Assembly (NCBI GenBank): GCA_902806565.1
Contig: CADCXA010000025.1
Location: 620,001 to 684,000, forward strand
Direction of reading: 5' to 3'
Length of the DNA: 64,000 nt
Source: Hypoxylon rubiginosum
Lineage: Eukaryota > Ascomycota > Sordariomycetes > Xylariales > Hypoxylaceae
Both the position numbers and the translations under genes were made by a program. A model generated the notes under the pieces. That model had not been told where the DNA came from and ran no database searches. It saw only the letters and a list, made by a program, of their open reading frames with translations. Positions 38,913-50,305 of the stretch are shown one piece after another (the first letter of the stretch is position 1; each line of letters starts with the position of its first letter).

Positions 38913-40235
38913 ATGCATTCCCTAAGACCCCTTGTTCTACGTCCATTCCCATCCACAACACTCTTCGCAACATCTATTTCGACAAGCGGCACAGTAGCGA
39001 TGAACCGCAAAACCAGAAGACTAGTCCTTTTCGAAGAGGTGATGCAAAGAGTCTACGGGCCGTACCCGACGGACACCCCTGATCCGGGATCGTGGCAGCC
39101 GCCCAGTAATCCAGGGGCAGGAGGACACCACGGCCGGTATCTGTGGACTGACGCATTCGGCATCGTCAATTTCATCACGCTGTCTCGCGAGAAGAGGGGC
39201 GCGGACTCGCGGCAGCTCTACCTCGAGCTAGCCCGACGGCTCGCCGACGCGGTTCACTCCGTCCTCGGCCGCACGCGGGATGGGTCGGCTCGGCTGCCCG
39301 GCGCGACCGACGAGGAGCCCCTGAAAGGCGGTCTGCGGATCGGCAAGCTGGATGACGATGGTCCGGATGCCGACGGCCAGTACCATCATTACCTGACGCT
39401 GTGGATGTTTGCGCTGAACCGACTCGCGCTCGCGGCTGGCGAGGCGCGGTGGAACCGCCTCGCAGTCCAACTAGCCAAGGCCGTGCATCCGCACTTTATA
39501 ACGGAGAAAGGCGGCCGGGAGACCATGATTTGGAAGACGTCCACAGACATACGCGAGACCCTCGTGCACAGCAAGGGGAATCTAGACGACGTGGACGGGC
39601 TCGTCATATTCCAGCTGCTGCAGGACACGGCGGAGCTCTTCGACAGAGAGAACACCACTGCTGCTGGCAACGGTGCAGAGAAAGCGCCCTCGCTAAACGC
39701 CGAGATCAAGCAGTACTGGCGCATCATGGCCAGCCACCCGAAGACGCCGTCGGGCGACCCGCTGGACCTGGGCATGAGCCTGTGGACGTGCCACCTCGAC
39801 CGGGGCGCGGCGTGGTCGCGGGCGATGGCCGCGGACGGCCTCGCCGCCGCGCGCGACCGGTTCCTGCCGGCGGCCCAGAGCCCCATCACGGCGAGCCGGC
39901 GGCAGCCGTACCGGCTCGCGTTCCGCGAGTTCGGCGCGTGCCTCGGCATCAAGTGCTACGAGGACGACCCGGCGCGGCCGCTGCACGCGGGCGCGCAGAC
40001 CGTGCTCGACGCCTGGGAGGGCAAGGTGCTGGAGTGCGCCGACGAGGACCTGAGGCCCATCAACCTGGCCATGTACGCCGCGGCGCTGGTTCCCGGAGGT
40101 GAGTTCGGTCGGCTGTCCATTGCTTCCTCAGGTACAGCATCTAGCTGACATGCGATGCGTACAGCGTTCTGTAAGGGGTTTGTGAGTTTAGCGGCTTCGA
40201 AGACCAACGAATCGGGTGCCGGTGAGCTTGCATAG
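38913..40235 (+). CDS. Six-hairpin glycosidase-like protein
   Basis: Two exons: 38913-40098 and 40165-40235, with a 66-bp phase-1 intron (GTGAGT...ACAG). The joined frame encodes 418 residues ending FCKGFVSLAASKTNESGAGELA. The next in-frame Met, at 39000 (MNRKTRRLVLFEEV), is a plausible alternative start; the first 29 residues are Ser/Thr/Arg-rich and lack acidic residues, like a possible mitochondrial presequence. Features: GRYLWTDAFGIVNFITL near residue 75, a G-Q-Y-H-H-Y-L-T-L-W-M-F-A-L segment around 160, and later W-K-T-S-T-D-I-R-E and A-F-R-E-F-G-A helices, a layout of repeated helical hairpins with aromatic and acidic residues as in six-hairpin (alpha/alpha)6 glycosidase-like proteins. 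No signal peptide, so probably intracellular. Substrate unknown; many relatives are annotated only by fold. G+C-rich codons, no sign of RIP. Confidence 0.7.
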
Positions 40236-40372
40236 AGATCGGGGAACTTATTTCATTACGCTAGCATACGTGCGTTCTCAGTCTAGATACATCGCGGACA
40301 GTCTCTTCCACTAAAAGAGTTACATTCTCAGCCACGCCCCCTGCGACGGAACGGAATGCCGATACCACACCG

Positions 40373-42499
40373 TTATATCCACAAAGTTAGGAACCTTGTC
40401 GAGTCGGGCACTTGAGCTTCAGCATTGCTTATAGTGACACCCTCTCTGATCTTCCATTCGACATATCTCACGTCTCCCAAGTGGCTTAGCGAAAGCATGT
40501 GTGCAAACTCTTCTTTAACCTGAACCGTAGGCTCCCCTCCTGAAAATCGCAGCGGCCACGGCTTGACGATGGTATTGGTTGTCTTCATCTCAAGCCCAGC
40601 GTCGATGCTGGTACCTTCGAAGTCACGCTGCGACATATATCTACACGTGTGTCAGTTCAGATACTAGCGGGGGAAAAAACGATATACTGAGTACCGATCA
40701 AAAAGCTTATCTAGGCCTTTTAGCATAGCTATCGCAGAAAGAAACTTCGCAATTTTATGATGGTCCAGTCCAGGCATGTATTGCAGCAGTCTATTCTTTG
40801 CCGTTTCATCCACGCCTTCATGAAGTGCGTCAGGGGGAGTAACGCGTTCCACAATGCGTTTAACATCGTCGCTCGTCGTCCGAGAGGTCGCGCCCAGAAA
40901 ATACGTGACTAGTGTTGCGTGCCGATTTACAGTCGCTGGCTGAAGTAAAGGGCCAAATGTGTTGAGGGTTACGGCAATTCCGATAAATCTTTCATCGCAG
41001 ATGTTATTTACCTTAGATGTATTAACTTAGTTCCGAGCGATTGGGTACCTATGTTGGAAGAGATACTCACATCGATGCGATCAAACCGCATTCCACCGAT
41101 GTAGTCATACAAGAGACGTACGTCCGTATGCAAAAGCTCAAGGCTCATAGGCAAAGAACGTAGTCTCTAGTGGAATTCCGCAAATAACTGTCTTAGGTAA
41201 TGATATAGTTTACCGTATAAGTCATTTCTCGCCGGCCCAATGTCAACCTTCATGTACGATTGTAACAACCATCCCGATACGGGGAATGTTGTGTCATCCA
41301 CAGCCCATTCGATATTCGAATGGAACAATGTACTGAGAAATGATAAAGGTTAGCGAAGTAGTATATTCAACATTGGACACTCTAATAAGTCAAACGTACG
41401 GATTTGGGATCGTAAAGGCCTCTCGCGATGCGCTAAAGGGTAGCAGCACACCGTCCTCACGAAACTTCGCACTTCCCAGCTTATCAGACGGAGACTGTAA
41501 GTACATAGAGTGGTCGATGTCATCAGTTTTCTCCGGAGCCGTGGTAACTCTCGAGCGCAAGAGGATAGCATTGATCCCCGTCAGGCCTTTGGGGATATCA
41601 AAGTATGAGAGCAAGTGGAACCAGTTGTCCCGAGTAAGCACCACACGCAGACTAATCTCCCCGAATGTCCATGTCGTGCCAAAAATGGTTGAGCCAGGCT
41701 CCTGTGAGATCACATCGCACACCTCCTTAACCATTAGCTTAGCCTTTTGCAACAGAACGCTATGGCACGACTCCGTAATGCAACTCGAGTACCAAATGTG
41801 AAGGACATGCTCGGCGGCTTGAATGGGGTTTTCCTCCAGAAAGAAAACTAAAAGGAATATCACATTACGAGCCACGATGCCGATATCTTTGTCGTTGAGA
41901 ACTATGTTAAGCTGACTGCGATAGCTCTGTGGGAGGTTGACTGCAGAGAGGATAGCACTTCGCATGTCTCCAGATGCTAGGATATATCAGCATAAGACCT
42001 AAATGTAGGATGTAGGGAGGTAAACTATCAAGAGAATACCTACCCGCAAAGAGTAAATTCATTGGTCCTTGAAAGTCTTCTCCTTCGTTGTCCCTTAGTT
42101 GAATCATATCAAATGCTGGAGTATTATCCCAATACATAAGTTTTGGATGTGGACTGTCGACTTGTATGAAGTCGGATCTTTTCTCTTTCTCCTTTAGAGA
42201 TACCCAATCTTCACTCATAAGAGGAGACCGGCAATCACCACGGTGGGTAGGCCAATGGACCTTCTGGCAGGCCTTGCTGCAGTACTGTTCACGTAATTAG
42301 CATCACTAATTAGCATCTATCTGCTAGAAGCTCGGTTAATTGAGGAATTGTTGGAAGCACCCACAGCAACCATATAACACCCGTTGCAAGCCAAAGGACC
42401 AGGCCTTTTACAGCGATCAAGGATATTAGCACATGGCAGCTTAGAGTTGAGCGAGAGGTTTTGCATCTCGGTGTCGAGACTAGTTGCGTCTCCAGACAT
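40373..42499 (-). pseudogene. MYND zinc finger-DUF4470 protein with one in-frame TAG
   Basis: Six exons on the minus strand: 42499-42365, 42284-42044, 41976-41400, 41332-41071, 41011-40695 and 40640-40373; all splice phases agree, giving 600 codons with stop. The N-terminus has a MYND-type zinc finger (C23, C30, C38, C41, then YCSKACQKVHWPTHRGDC across the first intron), and the next part, NLLFA-ASGDMRSAILSAVNLP, is the start of the fungal DUF4470 region; later conserved blocks are NPTLFHSNIEWAVDD, NDLYGKLYHYLRQLFAEF and FDRID. MYND fingers bind proline-rich peptides; DUF4470 has no known activity. Codon 373 (41167-41169) is TAG inside EFH-stop-RLRSLPMS. An 81-nt intron (donor GTTGAC, acceptor at that TAG) would keep frame but would delete the conserved block, so I treat it as a nonsense change or a sequence error. 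The promoter is shared with the UstYa-like gene. Confidence 0.75.
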
Positions 42500-44269
42500 T
42501 GCTATTTCTCTTCTCCGGAAAGTAAACGCTGAGAGTTCACCTAGATGATTACAGCGGAGATTTCTTAGCCGTGCAGATGCAGTGCCAGCTATATATAGCC
42601 GATACTGAATCCAAATAGATAAGAGATGCTCAGAGCATGCATTTGAACCTACTATGGGGGCCTTATGGAGTTGCTAGCAAATTTCTAAGCCTTGAATACT
42701 TACCTGTCTAAAAAAACGATAGATTCTCTAGCTAAAAATGATAGAAATATATCTGTCACAAGGAAACAAATAGCCCTCTCACCGCCGTTATCCCCAACTT
42801 CAAACTTGTCTTACACTTCCTTTGTCAGCTTTTAAAACTCTCACCCTAGTATTCTACGACTCATGCACGTCGCATAGCGATTATGAATACCTTAAAGAGT
42901 TCGGAATATGTGGATGAGACTTGACGTTATGAGATGTGAGCTTCCAAGCGAATTCCTGTCACCGCTACAATCTGTCCAATATGAAAGTTCAATCTGTCAA
43001 ATTATATTGAAATCCTGTCTCGGGATAGCCTATCTACTATGCTTCCAACGACGGGACCGGGGACCGCCGTGTTAGATACCTGCCGGATATGTGGTTGCTT
43101 GTTCTCACATCGAGCTGAAACTATGTGACAGGGCATTAAGATAACTGAGCTTACTAAGTAGTAACTATACACAAGCTTCGTTGAGTTATCCTCTATATTC
43201 AACACGAATGTGTTTGATAGATGTTGAATGCTTCTTCATACCTCTCAAATAGAGAAGTTAAGTTTCGGCGACTCCTGTAACAGACAATAATATTCAATTA
43301 GTAACTTACATATTCCAAGTTTCTATTCTATGGAAGTGCCCAGAGATACCAGCGCATGTCTAGGCAGTTAGATCTCCCCAGTAATATCTCAAGTCAAATC
43401 AACCTGTCAGCTATCCTTGAACGGCGTCGTTAATTTGACGTGTAGAATTGGTGCTACCGTCCTACTAGCTGCCAAAGAACCAAAGCCCATCTACAGCGGT
43501 TGATGATCCCTATACCGGCATTGAATATGTTCAATGGGCACTAGCCTCCAAATACTAGGTGTAATTTGTGAAGTCTTCATTATATGTTAGTGCAATATGT
43601 CTGTTACTATTCCTAAGCTAAATTCAAAGTACTAGGGACAAAAATGCCAATCTACCTACTAGGCATTTATTGTAGAAATATTATATGAAAATCATTCCTA
43701 TTCGGAATTAATGCTGCTTGGAAGTCAATTCAACCAATTACCTAGGATCAAATCAGCAACTCGTTGATGCCAAGCCCAAACCAGAATGACAACAATACAT
43801 CCATGGATCTGACCAGGCTCGAACGACAATACAAAAACGCCATAGCCAAGAGCGAAGATCTTATGATTAATCGGGGAAACGCGCGATTGATAAAGCACGT
43901 TCTCAAAACTTGATACATCTGGGTGGGATGTGATGGGAGGTGCGACACGTAATGCTCGCGACATGAAACGTCCCAGACAATCAGGGTCACAAAGCGCCAG
44001 GAGCAGAAACGGGGTCTCGCTAGCCTGATCTAACTCATCTCATCTTCTTTATCGTTCAATCTAATCATCTTGGTCCATAGTACGGATCACCTTTTTCGTC
44101 ATCTTGATTTCTTTTTCGCTTGCTGGTGTTGACTTCCACGTTGTTGGGTTTGCACCCTCACATTCTCTTCTACCTACCGGGCTGGGATCCCAATTTTCTT
44201 TCAGCAACATTCTTTGAATACGCAGACTTGGGCGACAGCGCCGTCCATATACTTGCCAAGATAATAAAA
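42500..44269. other. Divergent intergenic region
   Basis: About 1.8 kb between the MYND-DUF4470 gene (minus) and the UstYa-like gene (plus), so it holds both 5' ends. Frames at 43002-43205 and 43725-43990 (minus) show no domain. No candidate short peptide precursor with repeated Kex2-type KR sites is visible here. Confidence 0.5.
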
Positions 44270-45216
44270 ATGAAGGACCACCGAAGGCCGAAGGAAGAGC
44301 AGTACCGCACGCTCAGCACCGTCCACGAAGAAGATGATTCGAGCAGCACCGATGTCGACCTAGAAGCGCTTGACCTTAGCGAGAAGGACTACATGCACGA
44401 GGCGACGACATCGAGAGCGCGGAAAGATCATGAGAAAAGCGGGTTTCTCGCCGTTCTCAAGGAATACTGGTGGCTGATCGACATGTTCCTGTTAGCTGTC
44501 ATCATAGTGCTCCTCCTGGGGAGCGGATGGGGGAGCCACGGAAAAGACCACTTCTTCGAGGGTGCTGGAGACTTGACGGGGTTCGCGCCGGAATTCTCAC
44601 AGAAGGTCACGAAGTTTGCACCGGACCCTGGCTTCGTCCCTGAAAATACGTCCGAGTTCTTCTCCGATGAGACTCGGCAGAAATGGCTAGACTTGGTGCC
44701 GAGTGAGCGATACCACCAACGAGGCTATTTCGAGCGATTAACTAACCATCTCTCCAGAGGGTCTCGGCTATCTACAGATAAAAAATCCGCAGGACTATGA
44801 CAACCTACCGGCTAAGCTTGACTCGTATCCGGAACAGTTCGTCGTCACATCTTCGATGACGCACCAGCTACACTGTTTGGTATTGGCCCTCGCTCTACAC
44901 CCGTTCTCTCTCCACCCCGGTGCGTATCCATGACTAACGCCATCAATAGTACGCCATCGCGGAGGCGTATTCAGCGCTCACATCGGATGTTAGCCGCGTC
45001 CCTCGGGAGACGCCGTGGCATCTGAACCACTGCTTCGACTACCTGCGCCAGGGCATCATGTGCTGCGGGGATATCGCTCTGGAGGGCGAGCAGACAAGTT
45101 TCCCCGAAGGGTTCGACGGGAGCGACGGGTGGGACGCGAAACACGTCTGTAAGAATTATGATGAAATGTACGAGTATCTCGAGAAGAACCGAGCCGACGA
45201 CAAGGAATGGATATAG
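44270..45216 (+). CDS. UstYa-like (DUF3328) membrane oxidase
   Basis: Three exons, 44270-44702, 44758-44879 and 44950-45216, with introns of 55 and 70 bp; phases agree and give 273 residues. The start is the first ATG; the upstream frame has no other ATG. An acidic N-terminus is followed by one membrane helix (about residues 64-85, WWLIDMFLLAVIIVLLLG), then VPKGLGY and the two family motifs HQLHC (180-184) and HCFDYLRQ (212-219), matching HxxHC...HCxDxLR. UstYa-type proteins oxidise and cyclise ribosomal peptides in ustiloxin, cyclochlorotine and phomopsin pathways, and some act on other substrates; they sit in the secretory-route membrane. Here no UstYb partner, precursor peptide, P450 or MFS gene is nearby, so the role is open: an orphan DUF3328 gene. 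All motif residues are intact. Confidence 0.85.
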
Positions 45217-45908
45217 CCTCGGTGTAAATTCCAAATATGAAGACAAAATAATTGTAATAACTTGATGTCTTGTTTCGTCTAGTTGTTGATGTTGTACACA
45301 AAGGATCTTCATGGGGGATGCCAGACTCAGGTTCTCCTATCCATGCATCGATACAATTCACACTACCAGGTAGATAAGAAACTGAAAGGGCCTGAATCTT
45401 AGAAAGACATCAGCTCGAAGAATCTGTTAACAGGTAATACCTTCGATAGTACAAGATGAAGGTCCAGATTTCACCACGATGCCAATCCCAAGTCTGGAAG
45501 GTTGTGGTAGTTGTACAACGTTGACTAAACGAATAGAAGAGAGAAGTGTTAAAGTCGATGGTCTAACAGGGGCTAACAGGGGAGACAATCAAACGTTTAG
45601 GTGCATACACTTAGGTACGCTAAGCCTTATTCGGCTTTGGATTGCATAAACCCAAGGCGCTTGGGTACGGAATAAGGTTGCCCCCAGAAGCGAAGGGCTT
45701 GCCCTAACCTAAGCCAAGACTTTTCGAGACCCCACATCCATTTGCAACGGAATCAATTCACAAAAGTTTTCAACACCACCGTCTCTAAACAGCCGACTTC
45801 TTTGCGAATACCACACCCAACGTTGTCGACAATCCCAACTCACAAATTTCCTTCCCGGTCCTCCACGAAACCTAATTCAACCGTCAAGGAAAAGACAATA
45901 CCGCCAAA
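45217..45908. other. Intergenic region, RPS19 promoter
   Basis: About 690 bp between the UstYa-like gene and RPS19. No ORF with features. It holds the RPS19 promoter and 5' UTR, including a Tbf1-like GCCCTAA word at 45701-45707. Confidence 0.5.
45701..45707 (+). promoter_or_regulatory. Possible Tbf1-type element upstream of RPS19
   Basis: GCCCTAA matches the RCCCTAA core bound by the telomere-like factor Tbf1, which controls ribosomal-protein genes in several fungi. It is about 200 bp before the RPS19 start codon. A single match of a short word; treat as tentative. Confidence 0.3.
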
Positions 45909-46779
45909 ATGACTGGAGGAATCTCTGTTCGCGATGTTGACGTAGGTCTCACCTCTTCTCACATTAGCTGTGCCTTCGCCGTGAAATGAACCGACCCGGT
46001 GAAACGCGGCGGCGAAACGCCCTTCGTTCTCGAACCCAACAACTCCAATCAAGATCCCCGCGAAGGCAGCAGGAACCAATACGCACACGCACATGCACGA
46101 TATGCTGCTGCTGCTGTTGCCACTAGCTAGCTAGCGATTATATGGGATACCTGTTTAGGAGGAGCAAGGCGCGAGGGGGTCGCAAGACTTCTGATGACGG
46201 AATATTTGCTGATGGGCTTTCTTGGAAATATAGGCGCAGAAGTTCATCAACGCCTATGCTGGCTTCCTGAAGAGACAGGGCAAGCTCCCCATCCCCGGTA
46301 TGTTTTCACCCTTCTCTCCTCCCAATTCCAATCAAGATACTAACCTGAATTGCTAGGTTGGGTCGACACCGTCAAGACTGGCCCGTCGCGAGAGCTCCCC
46401 CCTCAGAACATTGACTGGTTCTACGTTCGTGCCGCCAGTGTCGCTCGTCACGTCTACCTCCGCAAGACCGTCGGTGTTGGCCGTCTTCGCAAGGTCCACG
46501 GTAACGCCAAGAACCGGGGCACTCGTCCCTCCAAGCACGTCGATGCCTCCGGTGCCGTCGACCGCCGCATCCTTCAGGCTCTTGAGAAGATCGGTGTCCT
46601 CGAGCAGGACGAGGATAAGGGTGGCCGACGTATCACCCAGTCCGGCCAGCGAGATTTGGACCGTATGTTTACACCGCTATACGTGCCACCATATCTGTCC
46701 GAGAACGATACTAACTAGAATCATAGGAATCGCCCAGACTACTGCCGAGGCGGACGAGGAGGAAGAGGATGACGAGTAA
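45909..46779 (+). CDS. RPS19: 40S ribosomal protein S19
   Basis: Four exons, 45909-45941, 46234-46297, 46357-46662 and 46727-46779, with introns of 292, 59 and 64 bp; the phases join to 151 residues. The first intron lies right after 11 codons (MTGGISVRDVD), a common design in fungal ribosomal-protein genes. Recognisable eS19 blocks: AQKFINAYAGFLKRQGKLPIP, GWVDTVKTG, DWFYVRAASVARHVYLR, GVGRLRKVHG and a HVDASGAVDRRILQALEKIG segment. eS19 is part of the small-subunit head and is needed for 18S rRNA maturation. The C-terminal acidic tail (EADEEEEDDE) is longer than in yeast. Intron 3 contains a ctaac branch point. Length and motifs are normal. It converges with the deaminase gene on the other strand, about 470 bp apart. 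Confidence 0.97.
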
Positions 46780-47252
46780 ACTTGATACCATGCGGAATTG
46801 ATTCTACGGTCTAGGTAGCATAGGGCATTGGGCTCCGGGCACGGCGTCTGAAAACGGCTGGATGAATTGACTGGCGAATTTTACATTCGCACTTCCCATG
46901 ATACGATATTGACCCTGGTTCGTTTACGTGACTGTTATGTTTTACAGTGCATTAAGACGGACAGCTAGGTTCTAGGTCAGAAATTGATGACTTAAATCAA
47001 AGAGTCAAATGAATATGGCAGGAAATTTCCAGACAAATATCCCATACCTTACTATCAATATTATGCGTATCATGAACGGTTTTTGTTATCCCATGTGGTC
47101 TTCACTACTTTCATACGAATTTGAGAAATATATATATCACAGTATTATGTACTACACGATTGTAACCCTTAGGCAACATCTCTGTTGACCGACTTTTAAC
47201 CCTAGAGTACTTCATGAGCGTGGAGCAAGAGGATATAGTTCTCATAGGCATA
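46780..47252. other. Shared 3' region of convergent genes
   Basis: About 470 bp between the 3' ends of RPS19 (plus) and the ankyrin-deaminase gene (minus). No ORF of interest; presumably two 3' UTRs. Confidence 0.5.
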
Positions 47253-50200
47253 CTACGACCGCCCCAAGCGATGTAAGCCCCGAAAGTTAGGAATCGGGCG
47301 AGGCTGGAACATGGGCGCCTCAGGGGCGTTCGCCTTCCCGTGTCGGGCTCGCGGTTGGTATCTCCACTGGCTGAACGAGACCGGTCTTGGAGCGGGGAAA
47401 TGCGCCGATACCATCTCTACTTCTTCTTCGTCCGCGTCTTCCTCCTCCATGGACCCGTCGTCGAGACGGGCTCTTTGGGACGACGGTCCTATCATGTAGA
47501 AGTCGTCATCCTCTTCTAATTCCTCCGCGCCCTTGTTGTCATTGTCGTTATCAGCATCGGCCTCGTCAATCTGCATGCGGAAGTCAGGCCGCGGAACCAT
47601 CTCTGCTGCTTGCAGCATGTTGTTACTAGGGCCTCCTTCGTCGATTCTCGCGCGAGGAGGGGGAGGAAGAGGAAGAGGTATGGGCGCAAAACTGCTGTAT
47701 AAGAAGACTCTGCTATTCGCTAGAGGAGAAACCGGCGAGCTGCTACCTTCGTCGCGGTCGTCGATCCGCTCGTTAATACTGGCGGATAGCGCCGGGTGCG
47801 CGGAGCTATCGCCGCCGCCGCTGCCGCTGCCGGGGGAGTACGCCGCGGCGTCGTCGCTGCCGCTATCGTCCGGCGGGTCGACGATGATCATATCTTCGTC
47901 ACTCGCGCCCCCGCCTATTCCCACGTCCACAACAGCAGCAGCACCAGGATCCATGCCCACGTCCATGTCCATCCCCGGAACCCCGTCCTCGTCCCCGTCC
48001 CCGCCCGGGCAGGGCATAGCGGCCGCGAGGCGCCGCCGCAGGTCCTCGGACCGCAGCTGCGCGACGGCCTCGTACCCGGGCCACTGCCACACCGGCGTCT
48101 TCTTCTTGTAGTCGGCCAGCAGCTCCCGGTGGTTCTCGGGCCGCCGCGACGGTCGCAGGATGTCTCCGCCCCGGCCGCGGCGGGGCGTGCGCGGCTGTCG
48201 GCTACCGAACACCCCCGCCGATCCTGGGATCGGCCACGCCATGCACGGGCGCGCGGGCGTCGAGTGCGTGATCTGCTCCATCACCACGCGCGCTGCGTGC
48301 GCGACGTCGTCGTCGTCGTCGTCGTCGCTGTCGAGGGGCTGCTCCGGGGTTCGGGGGCGGCGCGGGTCCGCCATCCACGGGAAAGGCTGGGGCGGGATGG
48401 CGACTGCTTTGGATCCAGCTCCGGCGCCAGCTTGCGCGGTAGCGTTCCGAGCCACGGCCGGGGTCTCCGGGACTACTTCCTCCACCTCCTCATCCCCCTC
48501 TTCTTCGTCATCTCCCCCCATTTCGTCATCCTCGTCCTCCTCCCCCTCCTCCCCCTCACCGTCCGACACCGGGAACACGTCCCCGAACGTGTCGAGCCGG
48601 AGGTTATCCCGCGGGTCCTTGGTGGCCAGCGTGGGCCCGACGCCGACGGAGCCCTGGACGGCGAAGTAGACGCCCGTGTGCTGGTAGAGGCGGTTGATAA
48701 ACTTGAGGCACGTGAGGCACGGCTGGTGGTCGATCATGACGACGGCGCACCGCGCGGCGCCGAGCGTCGTCGCCGCTTTCACCCGGCGCAGGCGCGGCAG
48801 CAGCCAGGCCAGGGGCGCGTCGCGGCGGGCCCCCGTCACCCGCCGCGTCATCTCCAGCGCGTACCAGCTCGCCAGCAAGACTTCGACGTGGCCCGCGTGC
48901 GCGCGGCCCCGGTGCGCGTCGTCTTCCACTGTAGCGATCCAAGTATGGAGGGTTAGTAGATTGATTCTCGTGGGGTAGAAGATACGGTGTCTGAGGGCTT
49001 GAAAACGTGTTGAGGGAGGAGAGACTCATAAATCGATCTGCCGATATGGAGTTTTACTCGCGAAGATGACCAAAAGTGAAGGGGGAAGGGGAAGGAAATC
49101 ATATGTTACATACCCGGCCGCGCGCCGTTGTCGTGCAAGTTACCCGGAAACTTGAACTTTATGAGGGCTGCGATGTGGTGGAGCGCAATGTAGTTCCACT
49201 GCGGCGACAATGATCAGTGCGTGTCTCTCTCTCCAATAATCTCAAGTTGTTCGGACACGTTTTGAAAATGGAATTTGTGCTGGAGCTCGATCGGAGAACG
49301 CTCGTTCTCGATATTTCTCGTGGGAGATGGAAAGGAAAGTAGAAAGGAAAGCAGAAAGGGAGGACGAAAAAGAGAATAGTAGCTGAAAGCGATTTACACA
49401 CCTGATTGGTGTCGAGACATTTATCATCGTGGTCGCCGCCGAGGCGGAAGCCGCTATGAGCGGCCATGAGCACATCGCCTTGCCCCTTGGTAGTAATAAC
49501 CCCTATCGTCTTCTTTCGCTGGAGAGAAATATCCGTCTTTATCTGATACACTGGAGCGTACACGATAATATGCCGCCCCCTTTTCCCTAATTTATAATCG
49601 GCGTATCCCAAATCGGCCCTAGGACCTCTCACTGCGGTGGTGAGAGTCAGTCAGTAAATACTACTTAGAGACGAGAATTCTGCCTAGTGCCGTAGATCTA
49701 CTTTGAGGCAAGCTACATGAAAGGAGAACGCGAATAACTCGGTGTAACGTACTAGCCTTGAGAACGCTTCTACGGCCGGGAGAAGAGAGAAGCTCGTAAA
49801 TAGTCTTCCTTGCGTTCACGGCGTCGGGATTTTCTATCCCTATTTGGATCGTTCTCAAATAAAAGTCTCTCCTCTGCTCTGCCAAGCCTTCCTCTCTTGC
49901 ATATGACGAAGCGTGCGTATCGTTGCGTACGCTGTTGTGTACTAGCAAAGCACCTCTTTCGATGAAGAATTCGACGATGTTAAGATGTCCCATGAGGGCG
50001 GCGAGCTTGCTACGATACAGCCTATTAGCATTTCCGTAGCAGAAGGGGCCAAGGGGGAGAAAGTGTGCTTACATCGGTGTCTCACGAAGTCGCCAGTCGG
50101 CGCCGGTCTGCGGTTCCGTGAGAGCATCCATAACGCCATCGTCGGCTGCCAGTGCCACAACTGCTTCGAAATCGCCCTCAAGGCAGGCCAAATGGATCGG

Positions 50201-50305
50201 TCTGAGGCCGAGCTCCGCCGCGGCGATGTGGTTATCGGGATCCATGTTGCTAGAAACGGAAAGGGAGGTAACAATAGAAGCAGGGCGAGTTAGATGAGCT
50301 GCCAA
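47253..50305 (-). CDS. Ankyrin-repeat zinc deaminase-fold protein with acidic tail
   Basis: Five exons on the minus strand: 50245 (or 50305)-50073, 50021-49753, 49631-49402, 49198-49114 and 48928-47253; introns of 51, 121, 203 and 185 bp, all phases joining. Starting at the ATG at 50245 it has 810 residues; an in-frame ATG at 50305 would add 20. The N-terminus has about two ankyrin units (GLRPIHLACLEGDFEAVVALA and LYRSKLAALMGHLNIVEFFIERGALL). Next comes a conserved middle part and then the deaminase signature: H266-V-E268 (HxE) and P322-C-L-T-C326 (PCxxC), the zinc ligands and proton shuttle of cytidine/nucleic-acid deaminases, followed by GVYFAVQGSVGVGPTLATKD. The last 450 residues are low-complexity, rich in D/E, P and G. 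It probably belongs to the fast-evolving fungal deaminases described by Iyer and co-workers; OTT_1508-like is one candidate clade. The substrate (DNA, RNA or nucleotide) is unknown. All catalytic residues are present. Confidence 0.8.

Noticed and set aside
39401..40102. 233-codon plus-strand and 187-codon minus-strand frames in the six-hairpin gene
   Set aside because: Out-of-frame shadows rich in Arg/Ala/Pro; the main frame has the family features and a good intron.
47796..48956. 386-codon plus-strand frame antisense to the deaminase tail
   Set aside because: Shadow of the low-complexity GC-rich tail; no motifs and it overlaps a gene with consistent splicing.
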